This document shows, one piece after another, positions 25,492-34,519 of a stretch of DNA of 64,000 bases. Positions within the stretch are counted from its first letter, which is position 1. Each line of letters starts with the position of its first letter. Source of the stretch: G965276765 sp965276765 (GTDB taxonomy: Bacteria; Actinomycetota; Acidimicrobiia; Acidimicrobiales; Palsa-688); contig OZ255627.1 in NCBI GenBank assembly GCA_965276765.1, positions 248,001-312,000 of the forward strand. Reading direction: 5' to 3'. The translations under genes were made by a program, and so were the position numbers. Below the pieces are notes generated by a model, which did no database searches, was not told the DNA's origin, and saw nothing but the letters and a program-made list of their open reading frames with translations.

Positions 25492-27203
25492 GCACCGACC
25501 CGGCCGCGGACGACGCCGTCGTCCGACTGACCGGTCCCGGTGGGCCGTTCGAGATCCGTGAGCAGGACGTCCTCGGAGTGAGGGTTCGCGCGTACCAGTG
25601 CGGGCCGTGGACGCTGCGCGAGGTGTTCGAACAGAGCCGGGCGCACGGCGAGCGCGACTACCTCGTCTACGACGACGAGCGGTACACCTTCGCCGACACC
25701 TTCGAGACGGTCGCCGCGCTCGCGCACTGCCTGGCCGACCGGTACGGCATCGGCAAGGGCGACCGCGTCGCGATCGCGATGCGCAACTACCCCGAGTTCG
25801 TCCTGCACTTCTGGGCCGTCTCGGTGCTCGGGGCGGTAGCGGTTCCGCTGAACGCGTGGTGGACCGGGCGTGAGCTGCAGCACGGCATCGAGGACAGCGG
25901 CGCCGTGCTGCTAGTCGCCGACGACGAGCGGCTCACCCGCGTGCACGGTGTGCTCGGCGACGGCCTGCGCGGCGTCCTGTCGGTACGCACCGGGCGCACC
26001 GTCGCCGGCGTGGACCGCTACGAGGATCTCCGCGAGAACTTCGCGCGCAGGCAGCCGTTGCCGCCGGTCGCGCTGGAGCCGGACGACCTGGCGACGATTC
26101 TGTACACGTCCGGGACGACCGGGCGCCCGCGCGGCGCCGTGCACACGCACCGAAACCACTGCACCAACCTGCTCAACACCAAGGTGCTCGGCTCGGCCGG
26201 GTTCGCGCAGCGGGCGAGCGATGGTCCGCCACCACCGCAGGGCGGTGCCGCCGCGCACATGCCGCTGTTCCACATCAGCACGCTGGCGTCGGTGTACCTC
26301 AGCGCGAGCAGCGGCTCGAAGATCGCGCTGATGTACAAGTGGGACACCGAGCGGGCCCTCGACCTGATCGAGACCGAGCGGCTGAACTCGTTCAGCGGCG
26401 TGCCGATGCAAGCGATGAGCGTCTTCGACTCCCCGTCGCTCCCGAAGCGCGACCTGTCCAGCCTGAAGACATGGGGCTTCGCCGGAACGACCGTCCCCCT
26501 CGACCTCGTGCAACGCGTCCGCGATGTCTTCGGCGGCAGCGTCGTGCCGCGCACCGGGTACGGGATGACCGAGGCGACGTCCGCGGTCACCTTCATCACC
26601 GGCGCCGAATACTGGGCGCACCCCGACAGCGTCGGCCACCCCAGCCCGGTGAACGACGTCCGCCTGGCCGGCGCCGACGGCCAGGAGGTGCCGATCGGCG
26701 AGGTCGGCGAGATCTGGGTCCGCGGCCCGAACGTCGTCCGCGGCTACTGGAACGAGCATGTCGCGACGTCCGACTCGTTCCTTGGCGGCTGGCACCGCAC
26801 CGGCGACCTCGCCCGCGCCGACGAGGCAGGCCGGCTCTACCTCGTCGACCGCGTCAAGGACATGATCATCCGGGCCGGAGAGAACGTGTACTGCGCTGAG
26901 GTCGAGGCGGTATTGCATGAGCACCCGGCGGTGCACACGGCGGTCGTCGTCGGTGTCCCGCACGAGCGGCTGGGGGAGGAGGTCGCGGCGGCGATCCGGC
27001 TGCACCCCGGACAAGATGTCCCGGTCGAGGCGCTGCGCGCCTTCACCGCCGAGCGACTCGCGCACTTCAAGGTGCCGTCCTACATCGTCTTCGTCGCCGA
27101 CGACCTTCCGCGGACCGCGACCGGCAAGATCGTCAAGCGCGACGTCCGGACGAATCTGCTCGCCACCGTTAGCCCGAACCAATCGCCGTTGGAGGCCGAG
27201 TGA
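25488..27203 (+). CDS. Acyl-CoA synthetase (AMP-binding)
   Basis: A 571-residue adenylate-forming CoA ligase. Key motifs are LYTSGTTGRPRGAVHTH (about residue 205), GYGMTEATSAVTF, WHRTGDLARADEAGRLYLVDRVKD and the catalytic lysine region RTATGKIVKRD at the C-terminus. It has an N-terminal extension of about 40 residues relative to short FadDs. GTG 25488 overlaps the acyl-CoA dehydrogenase stop, so it is in the same operon and probably loads the acid released by ring or ester opening onto CoA. Confidence 0.88.
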   Translation: MSTDPAADDAVVRLTGPGGPFEIREQDVLGVRVRAYQCGPWTLREVFEQSRAHGERDYLVYDDERYTFADTFETVAALAHCLADRYGIGKGDRVAIAMRNYPEFVLHFWAVSVLGAVAVPLNAWWTGRELQHGIEDSGAVLLVADDERLTRVHGVLGDGLRGVLSVRTGRTVAGVDRYEDLRENFARRQPLPPVALEPDDLATILYTSGTTGRPRGAVHTHRNHCTNLLNTKVLGSAGFAQRASDGPPPPQGGAAAHMPLFHISTLASVYLSASSGSKIALMYKWDTERALDLIETERLNSFSGVPMQAMSVFDSPSLPKRDLSSLKTWGFAGTTVPLDLVQRVRDVFGGSVVPRTGYGMTEATSAVTFITGAEYWAHPDSVGHPSPVNDVRLAGADGQEVPIGEVGEIWVRGPNVVRGYWNEHVATSDSFLGGWHRTGDLARADEAGRLYLVDRVKDMIIRAGENVYCAEVEAVLHEHPAVHTAVVVGVPHERLGEEVAAAIRLHPGQDVPVEALRAFTAERLAHFKVPSYIVFVADDLPRTATGKIVKRDVRTNLLATVSPNQSPLEAE

Positions 27204-28111
27204 CAAACAATCCGTACGACACGTCGTACGAGACGCTGCTGCTGGACAGGGTGGGCACCGACGGCCGCGTCGGGCGGATCACGTTCAACCGGCCGGACAA
27301 GATGAACGCGCTCAGCCACGAATTGCTACTCGAACTCGACGACGCCCTGCACCGGCTCGAGGCCCATTTCGACACCCGGGTGATCATCCTGCGCGGCGCT
27401 GGCCGTGCGTTCAGTGCCGGGTACGACATCTCCCGCGAGGGCGCCGAGACGGTCGCCGGTCTGGCGCGCCGCACCGACGACCAGGGACGTGCGCTTGTGA
27501 TGGGCGTCCGCACGAGCATCCAGCAGGTCACGGACATCCAGATGTACTTCTGGAACATGGCCAAGGTGACCATCGCACAGCTGCACGGCTACGCGCTGGC
27601 AGGCGGGTGCGAGCTTGCGATGATGGCCGACCTCGTGGTGGCCGCCGACGACACCCAGCTCGGGCATCCGGGCAGCCGGTTCGGCACGGCGCGCAACGGC
27701 GTCATCTGGCCGCTCGTCGTGGGCATGCGGCAGGCCAAGGAGCTGTACTACACTGGCTCGCCGATCACCGGGCAACGGGCCGAGGAGATCGGCATGATCA
27801 ACCACGCGTGGCCCGGCGACGAGCTGGAGGCGCGCACCGTCGACTACGCCGACTACATCGCCAACCTGGCGTCGGACCATCTCGCCCTGTTGAAGCAGAA
27901 CATGAACCGCTTCTACGAGAACATGGGCATCTATTCCTCGGTGCGAGCGTCCACCGACTTCGACGCGATGGGCAAGTTCACCGCCCAGGCCTACGAGTTC
28001 AACGACCGCATGGCCGCGGCCCTCGCGAAAGGCGAGGGGATCGGCCCGGTGCTGGAGTGGCGCGACGGTCCGTACAACGACTACCGAGCGCGCCACCAGC
28101 GGGACGAGTAG
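27200..28111 (+). CDS. Enoyl-CoA hydratase/isomerase family protein
   Basis: A 303-residue crotonase-fold protein. The N-terminal NRPDKMNALSHELLLELDDAL, the oxyanion-hole block GAGRAFSAGYDIS (about residue 66) and AQLHGYALAGGCELAMMADLVVAADD (about 120) are characteristic. It should hydrate enoyl-CoA from the acyl-CoA dehydrogenase or act as a ring-cleaving or isomerising crotonase. GTG 27200 overlaps the ligase stop. The lid region (residues 88-115) is longer than in fatty-acid hydratases, which hints at a bulky substrate. Confidence 0.87.
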   Translation: MTNNPYDTSYETLLLDRVGTDGRVGRITFNRPDKMNALSHELLLELDDALHRLEAHFDTRVIILRGAGRAFSAGYDISREGAETVAGLARRTDDQGRALVMGVRTSIQQVTDIQMYFWNMAKVTIAQLHGYALAGGCELAMMADLVVAADDTQLGHPGSRFGTARNGVIWPLVVGMRQAKELYYTGSPITGQRAEEIGMINHAWPGDELEARTVDYADYIANLASDHLALLKQNMNRFYENMGIYSSVRASTDFDAMGKFTAQAYEFNDRMAAALAKGEGIGPVLEWRDGPYNDYRARHQRDE

Positions 28112-28120
28112 GAGATCGCC

Positions 28121-29746
28121 GTGCCCAGTGCCGACACCAGCCCAGCCGACGGACCGACGCCGGAGTACGACATCGTCATAGTCGGCGCCGGCATCGGCGG
28201 GATCTACGCCACCCGCCGGTTCACCCAGCAGGGCTTGACCGTCGTCGGGCTCGAAGGCGCACCGGACGTGGGCGGCGTGTGGTACCACAACCGGTATCCC
28301 GGCGCCCGCGTCGACGTCGAGAGCTACTACTACAGCTTTTTCGACCCCGACCTGTACCGCGGGTGGACGTGGACCGAGCGGTACCCGGCGCAGCCGGAGA
28401 TCCTGGCCTACCTGAACTTCGCCGCGGACAAGTACGGCGTGCGCGACCACTTCCACTTCCAGACCTGGATGACCGGCGCGACCTGGGATCCGGAGCACCA
28501 CCTCTACACCGTCACCACCGACACGGGCCTGGTGGTCACCGCCCGCTACCTCGTCATGGCCAGCGGCCAGCTGTCCAAGTCGCGGCGCCCACCGTTCCCA
28601 GGTCTGGATGACTTCACCGGCCGCTGGGTGGAGACCTCGCACTGGCCGGCCGACCCGGTCGAGGTCGCCGGCAAGCGCATCGGCGTCATCGGCACCGGGT
28701 CCTCCGGGATCCAGGTGATCCCGGCCCTGGCCAAGGAGGCCGAGCACTTGGTCGTCTTCCAGCGCACCCCGAACTACACCGCACCCGCCCACAACCACCC
28801 GCTGGACCAAGACAAGTACCGCGGGCTCGGTGGCCGCCTCGACGAGCTGTGGGAGGAGACGATCCAGCACCCCGCCGGGATGCTGTTCCCGTTGCCGGCC
28901 GGCAAGTCGACCGACTTCACCCCCGACGAGCGCCAGGACCTGCTCGAGGAACGCTGGCGATTCGGCGGGCACACCATGAACACGGTCTTCAGCGACCAGG
29001 GTCGTGAACTCGAGGCCAACGACATCGTGGCCGGGTTCATCCGCTCGAAGGTGGCCGACACCGTCGAGACCCCGCACACGGCCGAACGGCTCATGCCGAA
29101 CGCGTACCCGCTCGGGTCGCGGCGACTCGCCCTGGACATCGGCTACTACGAGACGTTCAACCGCGACAACGTGACACTGGTCGATCTGCGCGAGGACCCG
29201 ATCGAGCGGATCACGCCGACCGGCATCCAGACGTCCGCGACGCACCACGACCTCGATCTCATCGTGTTCGCGCTCGGCTTCGAGGCGTTCACCGGCTCAC
29301 TGGACAACGCGAACATCCTTAACGAGCACAGTCGCACACCGAGCGACGGCTGGACCCGCGGGCCGCGCACCTACCTCGGCCTGATGACCACCGGGTTCCC
29401 GAACCTCTTCGTCATCACCGGTCCGGGCAGCCCGTCCCTGCTCGCGAACCTCGTGGTCGGCAACGTCCAGGCGATCGACTTCACCGCCGGCATCATCGCC
29501 CACATGTCGGCGAACGGGTACACGCGGGTCGAGCCGACACCGGAGGCCGAGCAGGAGTGGTGCGAGCACGTCGCCGAGGTGGCCGCCCCTCTCATCCGCC
29601 TGCAGGTCAACAACTTCATGGTGCACGTCAACCCCGACGACCAGAGCCGGGTATTCATCCCGTACGCCGGTGGCCTGACCCGCTACGACGAGGCCTGCCG
29701 CAAGGTCGCCGACAACGGCTACACCGGCTTCGCGTTCGAGGCATGA
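28121..29746 (+). CDS. Flavin-containing monooxygenase, cyclohexanone-monooxygenase-like (second copy)
   Basis: A 541-residue type I Baeyer-Villiger monooxygenase. GAGIGG (residues 22-27) binds FAD, GTGSSG (about 191) binds NADPH, and FTGRWVETSHWP (about 165-176) closely fits the family fingerprint. GGVWYHNRYPGARVDVES and the C-terminal LFVITGPGSPSLLANL are typical of cyclohexanone/steroid monooxygenases. GTG 28121 has GGAG upstream and follows the hydratase by 9 bp. It should convert a cyclic or side-chain ketone to an ester or lactone. Confidence 0.9.
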   Translation: MPSADTSPADGPTPEYDIVIVGAGIGGIYATRRFTQQGLTVVGLEGAPDVGGVWYHNRYPGARVDVESYYYSFFDPDLYRGWTWTERYPAQPEILAYLNFAADKYGVRDHFHFQTWMTGATWDPEHHLYTVTTDTGLVVTARYLVMASGQLSKSRRPPFPGLDDFTGRWVETSHWPADPVEVAGKRIGVIGTGSSGIQVIPALAKEAEHLVVFQRTPNYTAPAHNHPLDQDKYRGLGGRLDELWEETIQHPAGMLFPLPAGKSTDFTPDERQDLLEERWRFGGHTMNTVFSDQGRELEANDIVAGFIRSKVADTVETPHTAERLMPNAYPLGSRRLALDIGYYETFNRDNVTLVDLREDPIERITPTGIQTSATHHDLDLIVFALGFEAFTGSLDNANILNEHSRTPSDGWTRGPRTYLGLMTTGFPNLFVITGPGSPSLLANLVVGNVQAIDFTAGIIAHMSANGYTRVEPTPEAEQEWCEHVAEVAAPLIRLQVNNFMVHVNPDDQSRVFIPYAGGLTRYDEACRKVADNGYTGFAFEA

Positions 29747-29763
29747 GGGGAGGCGCTGCACAC

Positions 29764-30735
29764 ATGGACCTGACCGACCCGCGACTGAACCGGCGGACAC
29801 ACACCCAGCAGTCGGTCCGCGAGCTCGGGGAGCGCTACCGGACCTGGGAGACCTGGGGCCCCGACGACGAGCTCGGGGCGGGCAACTACGTCACCGAGAC
29901 CACGGTCGCTAACGCGGCCCGGATGGTGCGCCGCGGCGCCGTGTTCTCGCTCGCTCTCGACATCGACCGGACCGGGCCCCAGACAGGGAAGACGGCGCGC
30001 ATCAACACGCAGCACTTCATGCTGCGCACGCCGGCCGAGCCGCTCGAGTTCGGCGAGGACCGGCAGCGCGCGAGCGACGACGCGGTCTACATGCCGTTGC
30101 AGTGCTCGACGCAATGGGATGCGCTGTGCCACGTCTTCGACGACGGCGTCACGTACAACAACCGCGGCCCGGAGACGGTCACCGCGCGCGACGGGGCAGT
30201 GCGCAACAGCATCACCAACTTCCGCGATCGCGCCGTCGGCCGCGGCGTCCTGCTCGATTTCCCCCGGCACATGGGTCGCCCGTGGCTCGAGGAGGGCGAG
30301 GCGATCCAGGCTGACGATCTCGAACGCTGCGCAGACGCCCAGGGCGTGACGGTCGGAACGGGTGACTTCCTGCTGGTGCGCACCGGGCAGCTCGCCCAGC
30401 GCCGCGACGCCGGCGAGTGGGGGACCTATGCGGGCGGCCCGGCACCGGGACTCGGAGTCAGCGCCACCAAGTTCGTGTGCGAAAGGCAGGTCGCGGCGGT
30501 GGCGACCGACACGTGGGGACTCGAGGTCAACCCGTACGAGGCGCCGGACGTCTTCGTACCGGTGCACACCATCCTGCTCGTCAACGCCGGCATCTACATA
30601 GGCGAGATGTGGGACATGGAGGCCCTGGCGGACGACTGCGCCGAAGACGGCGTGTACGAATTCTTCCTGTCCGCCCCCCCGCTTACGATCACAGGGTCGG
30701 TCGGCTCGCCGTTGAACCCGATGGCCATCAAGTAA
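29764..30735 (+). CDS. Cyclase-family metal-dependent hydrolase (PF04199)
   Basis: A 323-residue putative cyclase of the kynurenine-formamidase/isatin-hydrolase group, metal-dependent hydrolases of amides and lactones. The metal-binding stretch reads QCSTQWDALCHVFDDG (about residue 113) rather than the commoner HxGTHxDxPxH; the QWDxxxH form is known in a subgroup of this family. The ATG at 29764 has GGGGAGG upstream. It follows the second monooxygenase by 17 bp, so hydrolysis of its lactone product is a sensible guess. Confidence 0.82.
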   Translation: MDLTDPRLNRRTHTQQSVRELGERYRTWETWGPDDELGAGNYVTETTVANAARMVRRGAVFSLALDIDRTGPQTGKTARINTQHFMLRTPAEPLEFGEDRQRASDDAVYMPLQCSTQWDALCHVFDDGVTYNNRGPETVTARDGAVRNSITNFRDRAVGRGVLLDFPRHMGRPWLEEGEAIQADDLERCADAQGVTVGTGDFLLVRTGQLAQRRDAGEWGTYAGGPAPGLGVSATKFVCERQVAAVATDTWGLEVNPYEAPDVFVPVHTILLVNAGIYIGEMWDMEALADDCAEDGVYEFFLSAPPLTITGSVGSPLNPMAIK

Positions 30736-30760
30736 GGCGCGGTAGGAAAGGAGGGCTGCA

Positions 30761-31432
30761 GTGACCAAAGCCGTCAGAAAGAACGACCAGGTGTCGATCT
30801 ACGACCATTTGCACGCCCAGATCGTCGACCGCAAACTGGCCCCGGGCAGTGCGCTGGTCGAGGGTGTGCTGGCCACCGAGTACTCGGTGAGCCGTACCCC
30901 GGTGCGCGAGGCGCTGAGCCGGCTAATCCACGAGGGTCTCGTCGAACGCCACGACCGTGGTCTGCACGTACGGGTGCTGCGTCCCGAGGACGTCCTGGAG
31001 GTCTACGAGGTGCGGATCGCGCTCGAGTCCGCGGCGGCGCGGGCCGCCGCGGATCGGCGCACCGACCTCGACCTCGGCCGACTGCGAAACGCTGTCGAAC
31101 TCATGCAGCAGCTCGCGGACGACAAGACCGACGAACGAGCGAGCCTCGGCCACTCGTTCCACTTCGTGCTGTGGGAAGCCAGCCACAACCAGGTGCTGAT
31201 CGAGACCCTGCGCAGCGTCCACCGGCGGGTGCTCGGCCTCGCCTCGACGACATTGCACTACCCCGAGCGCTGGGCGGTGTTCGTCGACGAGGCCGAGCAG
31301 ATCTTCGACGCGATCGCGAAACAGGACTCCACACGCGCCGGTGAGGTCGCCGCGACCCAGATGACCAACGCGCGCGACTTCCGCATCCGCCTGTACAGCT
31401 CGACCGCTGACGACGCGCAGAGCTTCGTCTGA
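30761..31432 (+). CDS. GntR-family (FCD subgroup) transcriptional regulator
   Basis: A 223-residue GntR regulator. The winged helix-turn-helix is at residues about 12-72 (IYDHLHAQIVDRKLAPGSAL ... YSVSRTPVREALSRLIHEGLV), followed by an all-helical FCD ligand domain with the metal-site pattern EVRIALES ... HSFHFVLWEAS. GTG 30761 has AAAGGAGG upstream. It ends the 23.4-31.4 kb operon, so it would be autoregulated if it binds the palindrome at 23331 (inference). Confidence 0.88.
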   Translation: MTKAVRKNDQVSIYDHLHAQIVDRKLAPGSALVEGVLATEYSVSRTPVREALSRLIHEGLVERHDRGLHVRVLRPEDVLEVYEVRIALESAAARAAADRRTDLDLGRLRNAVELMQQLADDKTDERASLGHSFHFVLWEASHNQVLIETLRSVHRRVLGLASTTLHYPERWAVFVDEAEQIFDAIAKQDSTRAGEVAATQMTNARDFRIRLYSSTADDAQSFV

Positions 31433-31441
31433 GCGGCGGCG

Positions 31442-31610
31442 CTACTCGAGGTTGATCCACACCGTCTTGGTGGTGAGGTACTCCTCGAGGTGTTCGGTCC
31501 CGCCCTCCTTGCCGTACCCGCTCATCTTGTAGCCGCCGAAGGGCACGGCGGGGTCGAGGGCGTGGTACGTGTTCACCCACACCGTCCCAGCGTGCTTGCG
31601 TTCGGCCCTC
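31442..31610 (-). pseudogene. Aldehyde dehydrogenase, C-terminal fragment
   Basis: The last 50 or so residues of an NAD(P)-dependent aldehyde dehydrogenase are clear: AGTVWVNTYHALDPAVPFGG, YKMSGYGKEGGTEHLEEY and TKTVWINLE, ending at TAG 31442. Upstream of about 31610 the sequence switches abruptly to the abortive-infection remnant in another frame, so roughly 440 residues including the catalytic cysteine are gone. Confidence 0.8.
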
Positions 31611-32149
31611 GCGAACGACGAGCAGGGCGACGTTGGGCGGGACGCCAGTTGGGAGCGTGCGGCCATGACCAGTCCCTTGCAGGTTGCGGAGCTCGTCGGC
31701 TTGCTCGGCAATCGTCCCAGGAGCTCCGAGGATCTTGCGGACCTGATCGGCCCCGGGAGTGTCGCCTGACACCTGGGAGGGATGTACCTAGAGACGCTCT
31801 CGCGCCAGGTACCAGAGCTGGTTGAAGTCGCCGGGCGGCGGATGGCCGAGCTCCTCGAGCACGAACTTGGCGACAGCTTCGAAAAGATCTTCAGCCGATC
31901 CCAGCAGTTGACCGGGGTCATCGGTGTTACAGCGGAGGCGGTCCAGTTGCTCGTCGAGGGCTTGTCGACCGCCGGCGTCGAGATCGATGGCGCCCATCGG
32001 CGTGAGGGCACCGTCGTCGGACAGCGCCCAGCCGGCGCGTCGGAAAGCGGCTTGGGCAGCGCTGACCTGACGGCAAGCGTCGGCGTCCTGAGGGCTGAAG
32101 CAGCCATTCAGACGAAGTGCAGTTAGCAAGGCGTCGACGAGGTTGCGGG
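31611..32149 (-). pseudogene. Abortive-infection family protein (Abi C-terminal domain), nonsense-interrupted
   Basis: A continuous minus-strand frame reads NLVDALLTALRLNGCF ... DDPGQLLGSAEDLFEAVAKF then VLEELG and WYLARERL, meets a single TAG at 31788-31790, and continues in the same frame with VHPSQVSGD ... ADQVRKILGAPGTIAEQADEL and RNLQGTGHGR. The RN-x-GTGHG block is typical of the Abi_C domain found in phage-defence and unassigned proteins. The gene is cut at both ends: at 32150 by the integrase remnant and near 31610 by the aldehyde dehydrogenase fragment. Function in defence is not established for this subgroup. Confidence 0.65.
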
Positions 32150-32260
32150 GCGACCGTCGGGATCACCCTGGACACCTACAGCCATGTGGCGTCCGCTCTG
32201 GCCCGGCAGACCGCCGACGACCTTGCGGCGCTCATCCTTGGCCCGTCAGAGACCGACTGA
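32150..32260 (+). pseudogene. Tyrosine recombinase (phage integrase) C-terminal remnant
   Basis: The last 36 residues read ATVGITLDTYSHVASALARQ then TADDLAALILG to a TGA at 32258. GITLDTYSHV is the active-site tyrosine block of XerC/D-like phage integrases. Homology begins at about 32150 with no upstream catalytic Arg/His domain, so the gene is a stub. It points towards tRNA-Tyr and lies 97 bp from the attachment repeat, exactly where an island integrase is expected. Confidence 0.8.
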
Positions 32261-32356
32261 TGGAGGGAGCGAGCCTGTAGGGCGTTTGCAAAATGTTTGC
32301 AATCGGTGACCGCAAACAGAAGAACCAGCGCACCGCTCACACGAAACCGCTGGTCA

Positions 32357-32445
<89 letters not shown>

Positions 32446-32473
32446 AACGTCCTGCGATGGTAGTCGCCGGTGG

Positions 32474-33895
32474 TCAGGCCTCCGCCAGACGATCGCGGGT
32501 GACCTTGCCCATGGCGTTGCGGGGCAGCGAGTCGACCAGGACGACGCTCCTCGGCCGCTTGTGGACCGAGAGGCCATCGGCGACCCACCCGATCAGCTCG
32601 TCGGCGCCGACTCCTTCCGCCACCACGTAGGCGACGATGACCTCGCCGAGGTCGGGGTCGGGGCGGCCGACGACGGCCGCTTCCCTGACACCCGGGTGAG
32701 CGAGGAGCGCACCCTCGACCTCGCCGGCCCCGACCCGGAAGCCGCCGGTCTTGATCAGCTCTGTCGACTCTCGCCCGACGATCCTGTGCACCCCGCCGGC
32801 GTCGATGGTCGCGGCGTCTCCCGTGACGAACCAGCCGTCCTTGGTGAACGCTGCGGCCGTCGCCTCCGGCCGCTCGAGGTAGCCGGTCATAAGCATCGGG
32901 CCTTGGACCTGAAGAGATCCGACCGTGTCGCCGTCGGCCGCCACCTCCTCGCCATCCTCACCGACGAGCCGGGTGGACACCCCGGCAAGCGGCGTGCCGA
33001 CCGATCCGGGCCGGCGCTCGACGTCGACCCTGCCGCTCAGCGTGATCAGCGTCTCGGTCATCCCGTAGCGCTCGATCGGACCCTGGCCACAGCTCTCCGC
33101 CAGCCGGTCGAAGACCGGCCGGGGCAACCCGGCGCTCCCCGAGACGAGCAGCCGAACCGGTCGGAGGGCCTCGGCCGCCTCCCGCTCCCTGGCAATACGC
33201 CCCCACACGGTCGGCACGCCGAAAAGCATCGTCGCTCCCCCCGCGGCGGCGCCGGCATAGGCGGCCGGCTTGGGCTCCCCCACGTGCACGAAACGGCTAC
33301 CGACGCGGAGGGCGCCGAGCACGCCGACCACGAGGCCGTGGACATGAAACAACGGCAGCCCGTGAGCGACGACGTCATCGGGCGTCCAGGCCCAGGCGTC
33401 GGCGAGGGCGTCGAGGTCGGCGGCGATAGCGCTCCGGGAGATGACGACACCCTTGGGCGGTCCTGTCGTGCCGCTCGTGTAGAGCACGAGGGCCGGACCG
33501 TCGCCATCGACGGCCGCCGGCGTCGGGCCCGTCGACCTGGCGTCCAGATCGACGAGCAGCTGGGCGATCTCGGCGGAAGGACCCTGGCGGTCCTGCCTCG
33601 TGGCGAGGAAGACCGGCGCCGCGCAGTCGCGGAGGATGTGGGTCCGCTCGAGCGGCCCGGCATCGGGGGCGATCGGCACCACCGCCACACCGGCCCGCAG
33701 CGCGGCGACGACCGCAACCACGGTCTCGACCGTCGTGGTGGCATCGACGGCGACGACCCCGGCCCCGCTCAGGCGGACGGCCAGGGCGTCGGCGGCATCG
33801 GAGAGCTGCTCCATCGACAGGGTCCTCCCACCCACCGATACGGCGTCGGGGCGGTCGGGCCTCTGGGCCGGATTCTCGAAGGGGGACAGGAGCAC
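32474..33895 (-). CDS. Acyl-CoA synthetase (FadD36 / malonyl-CoA-synthetase-like)
   Basis: A 473-residue adenylate-forming ligase, short for the family, in the size range of MatB malonyl-CoA synthetases and mycobacterial FadD36. Motifs are LYTSGTTGPPKGVVISRS, ERYGMTETL, GWFVTGDAATIDAGG, GRESTELIKTGGFRVGAGEVE and the C-terminal lysine in LPRNAMGKVTRD. GTG 33895 (VLLSPFENPAQRPDRP) gives a normal N-terminus; longer forms add low-complexity residues. It begins just past tRNA-Tyr and is the first backbone gene right of the island. Confidence 0.83.
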   Translation of the reverse strand: MLLSPFENPAQRPDRPDAVSVGGRTLSMEQLSDAADALAVRLSGAGVVAVDATTTVETVVAVVAALRAGVAVVPIAPDAGPLERTHILRDCAAPVFLATRQDRQGPSAEIAQLLVDLDARSTGPTPAAVDGDGPALVLYTSGTTGPPKGVVISRSAIAADLDALADAWAWTPDDVVAHGLPLFHVHGLVVGVLGALRVGSRFVHVGEPKPAAYAGAAAGGATMLFGVPTVWGRIAREREAAEALRPVRLLVSGSAGLPRPVFDRLAESCGQGPIERYGMTETLITLSGRVDVERRPGSVGTPLAGVSTRLVGEDGEEVAADGDTVGSLQVQGPMLMTGYLERPEATAAAFTKDGWFVTGDAATIDAGGVHRIVGRESTELIKTGGFRVGAGEVEGALLAHPGVREAAVVGRPDPDLGEVIVAYVVAEGVGADELIGWVADGLSVHKRPRSVVLVDSLPRNAMGKVTRDRLAEA

Positions 33896-34021
33896 ACCGG
33901 CACGGTAGACGGCCCGAGCCTGCTGCGTCGCCACGAATCGGCCTTCGGTCGCCACGAAACGGCCTTCTTTGCCGCCACGACTTCCCTTCGCCCCGGCCGG
34001 GATGCGAGCTACCGTGGCCGC

Positions 34022-34510
34022 ATGCCCACCTTCGATGTCGTGTCCGAGGTCGACATGCAAGAGGTCAGGAACGCCGTCGACCAGGCCAACAGAGAGCTCG
34101 CCAACCGCTTCGACTTCAAGGGGACCGACTCGACCCTCGAGCTCGCCGACATGGAACTACATCTCCAGTCGTCGACCGAGGACCGCCTCAGGGCCCTCGT
34201 CCAGGTGCTCGAGGAGAAGCTGGTCAAACGGAAGGTGTCGCTCAAGGCGCTCGACTACGGCAAGGTCGAGGAGGCCTCGAGAGGGGCCGCACGCCAGACC
34301 GTGACCCTCAAGGCCGGTCTGTCGTCGGACAACGCCAGGGCCGTCAACCGCTTCATCAAGGACAAGGGACCCAAGGGCATCTCGTCGCAGACCCAGGGCG
34401 AGCAGGTCAGGGTGACGGGCAAGAAGCGCGACCACCTCCAGTCGGTGATCGCCCTCCTACGTGAGGAGGACTTCGGCATCCCGTTGCAGTTCGAGAACTT
34501 TCGCGACTGA
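34022..34510 (+). CDS. yajQ: YajQ-family nucleotide-binding protein
   Basis: A 162-residue YajQ/DUF520 protein. The opening PTFDVVSEVDMQEVRNAVDQ, then NRFDFKGTDS, and the later KDKGPKGISSQTQGEQVRVTGKKRDHLQ and LREEDFGIPLQFENFRD match the whole family length. Some homologues bind cyclic di-GMP or tRNA/nucleotides; the cellular role is still uncertain. It is divergent from the acyl-CoA synthetase, with the start at ATG 34022. Confidence 0.93.
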   Translation: MPTFDVVSEVDMQEVRNAVDQANRELANRFDFKGTDSTLELADMELHLQSSTEDRLRALVQVLEEKLVKRKVSLKALDYGKVEEASRGAARQTVTLKAGLSSDNARAVNRFIKDKGPKGISSQTQGEQVRVTGKKRDHLQSVIALLREEDFGIPLQFENFRD

Positions 34511-34519
34511 CGCCCCCCT

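Noticed and set aside
27326..29248. A 640-codon minus-strand frame across the hydratase and second monooxygenase
   Set aside because: Both plus-strand genes are well supported by motifs; the antisense product has none.
32270..32310. GTTTGCAA direct repeats as excisionase sites
   Set aside because: Two 8-bp copies near the attachment repeat are suggestive, but the match is too short and no excisionase gene exists to support it.
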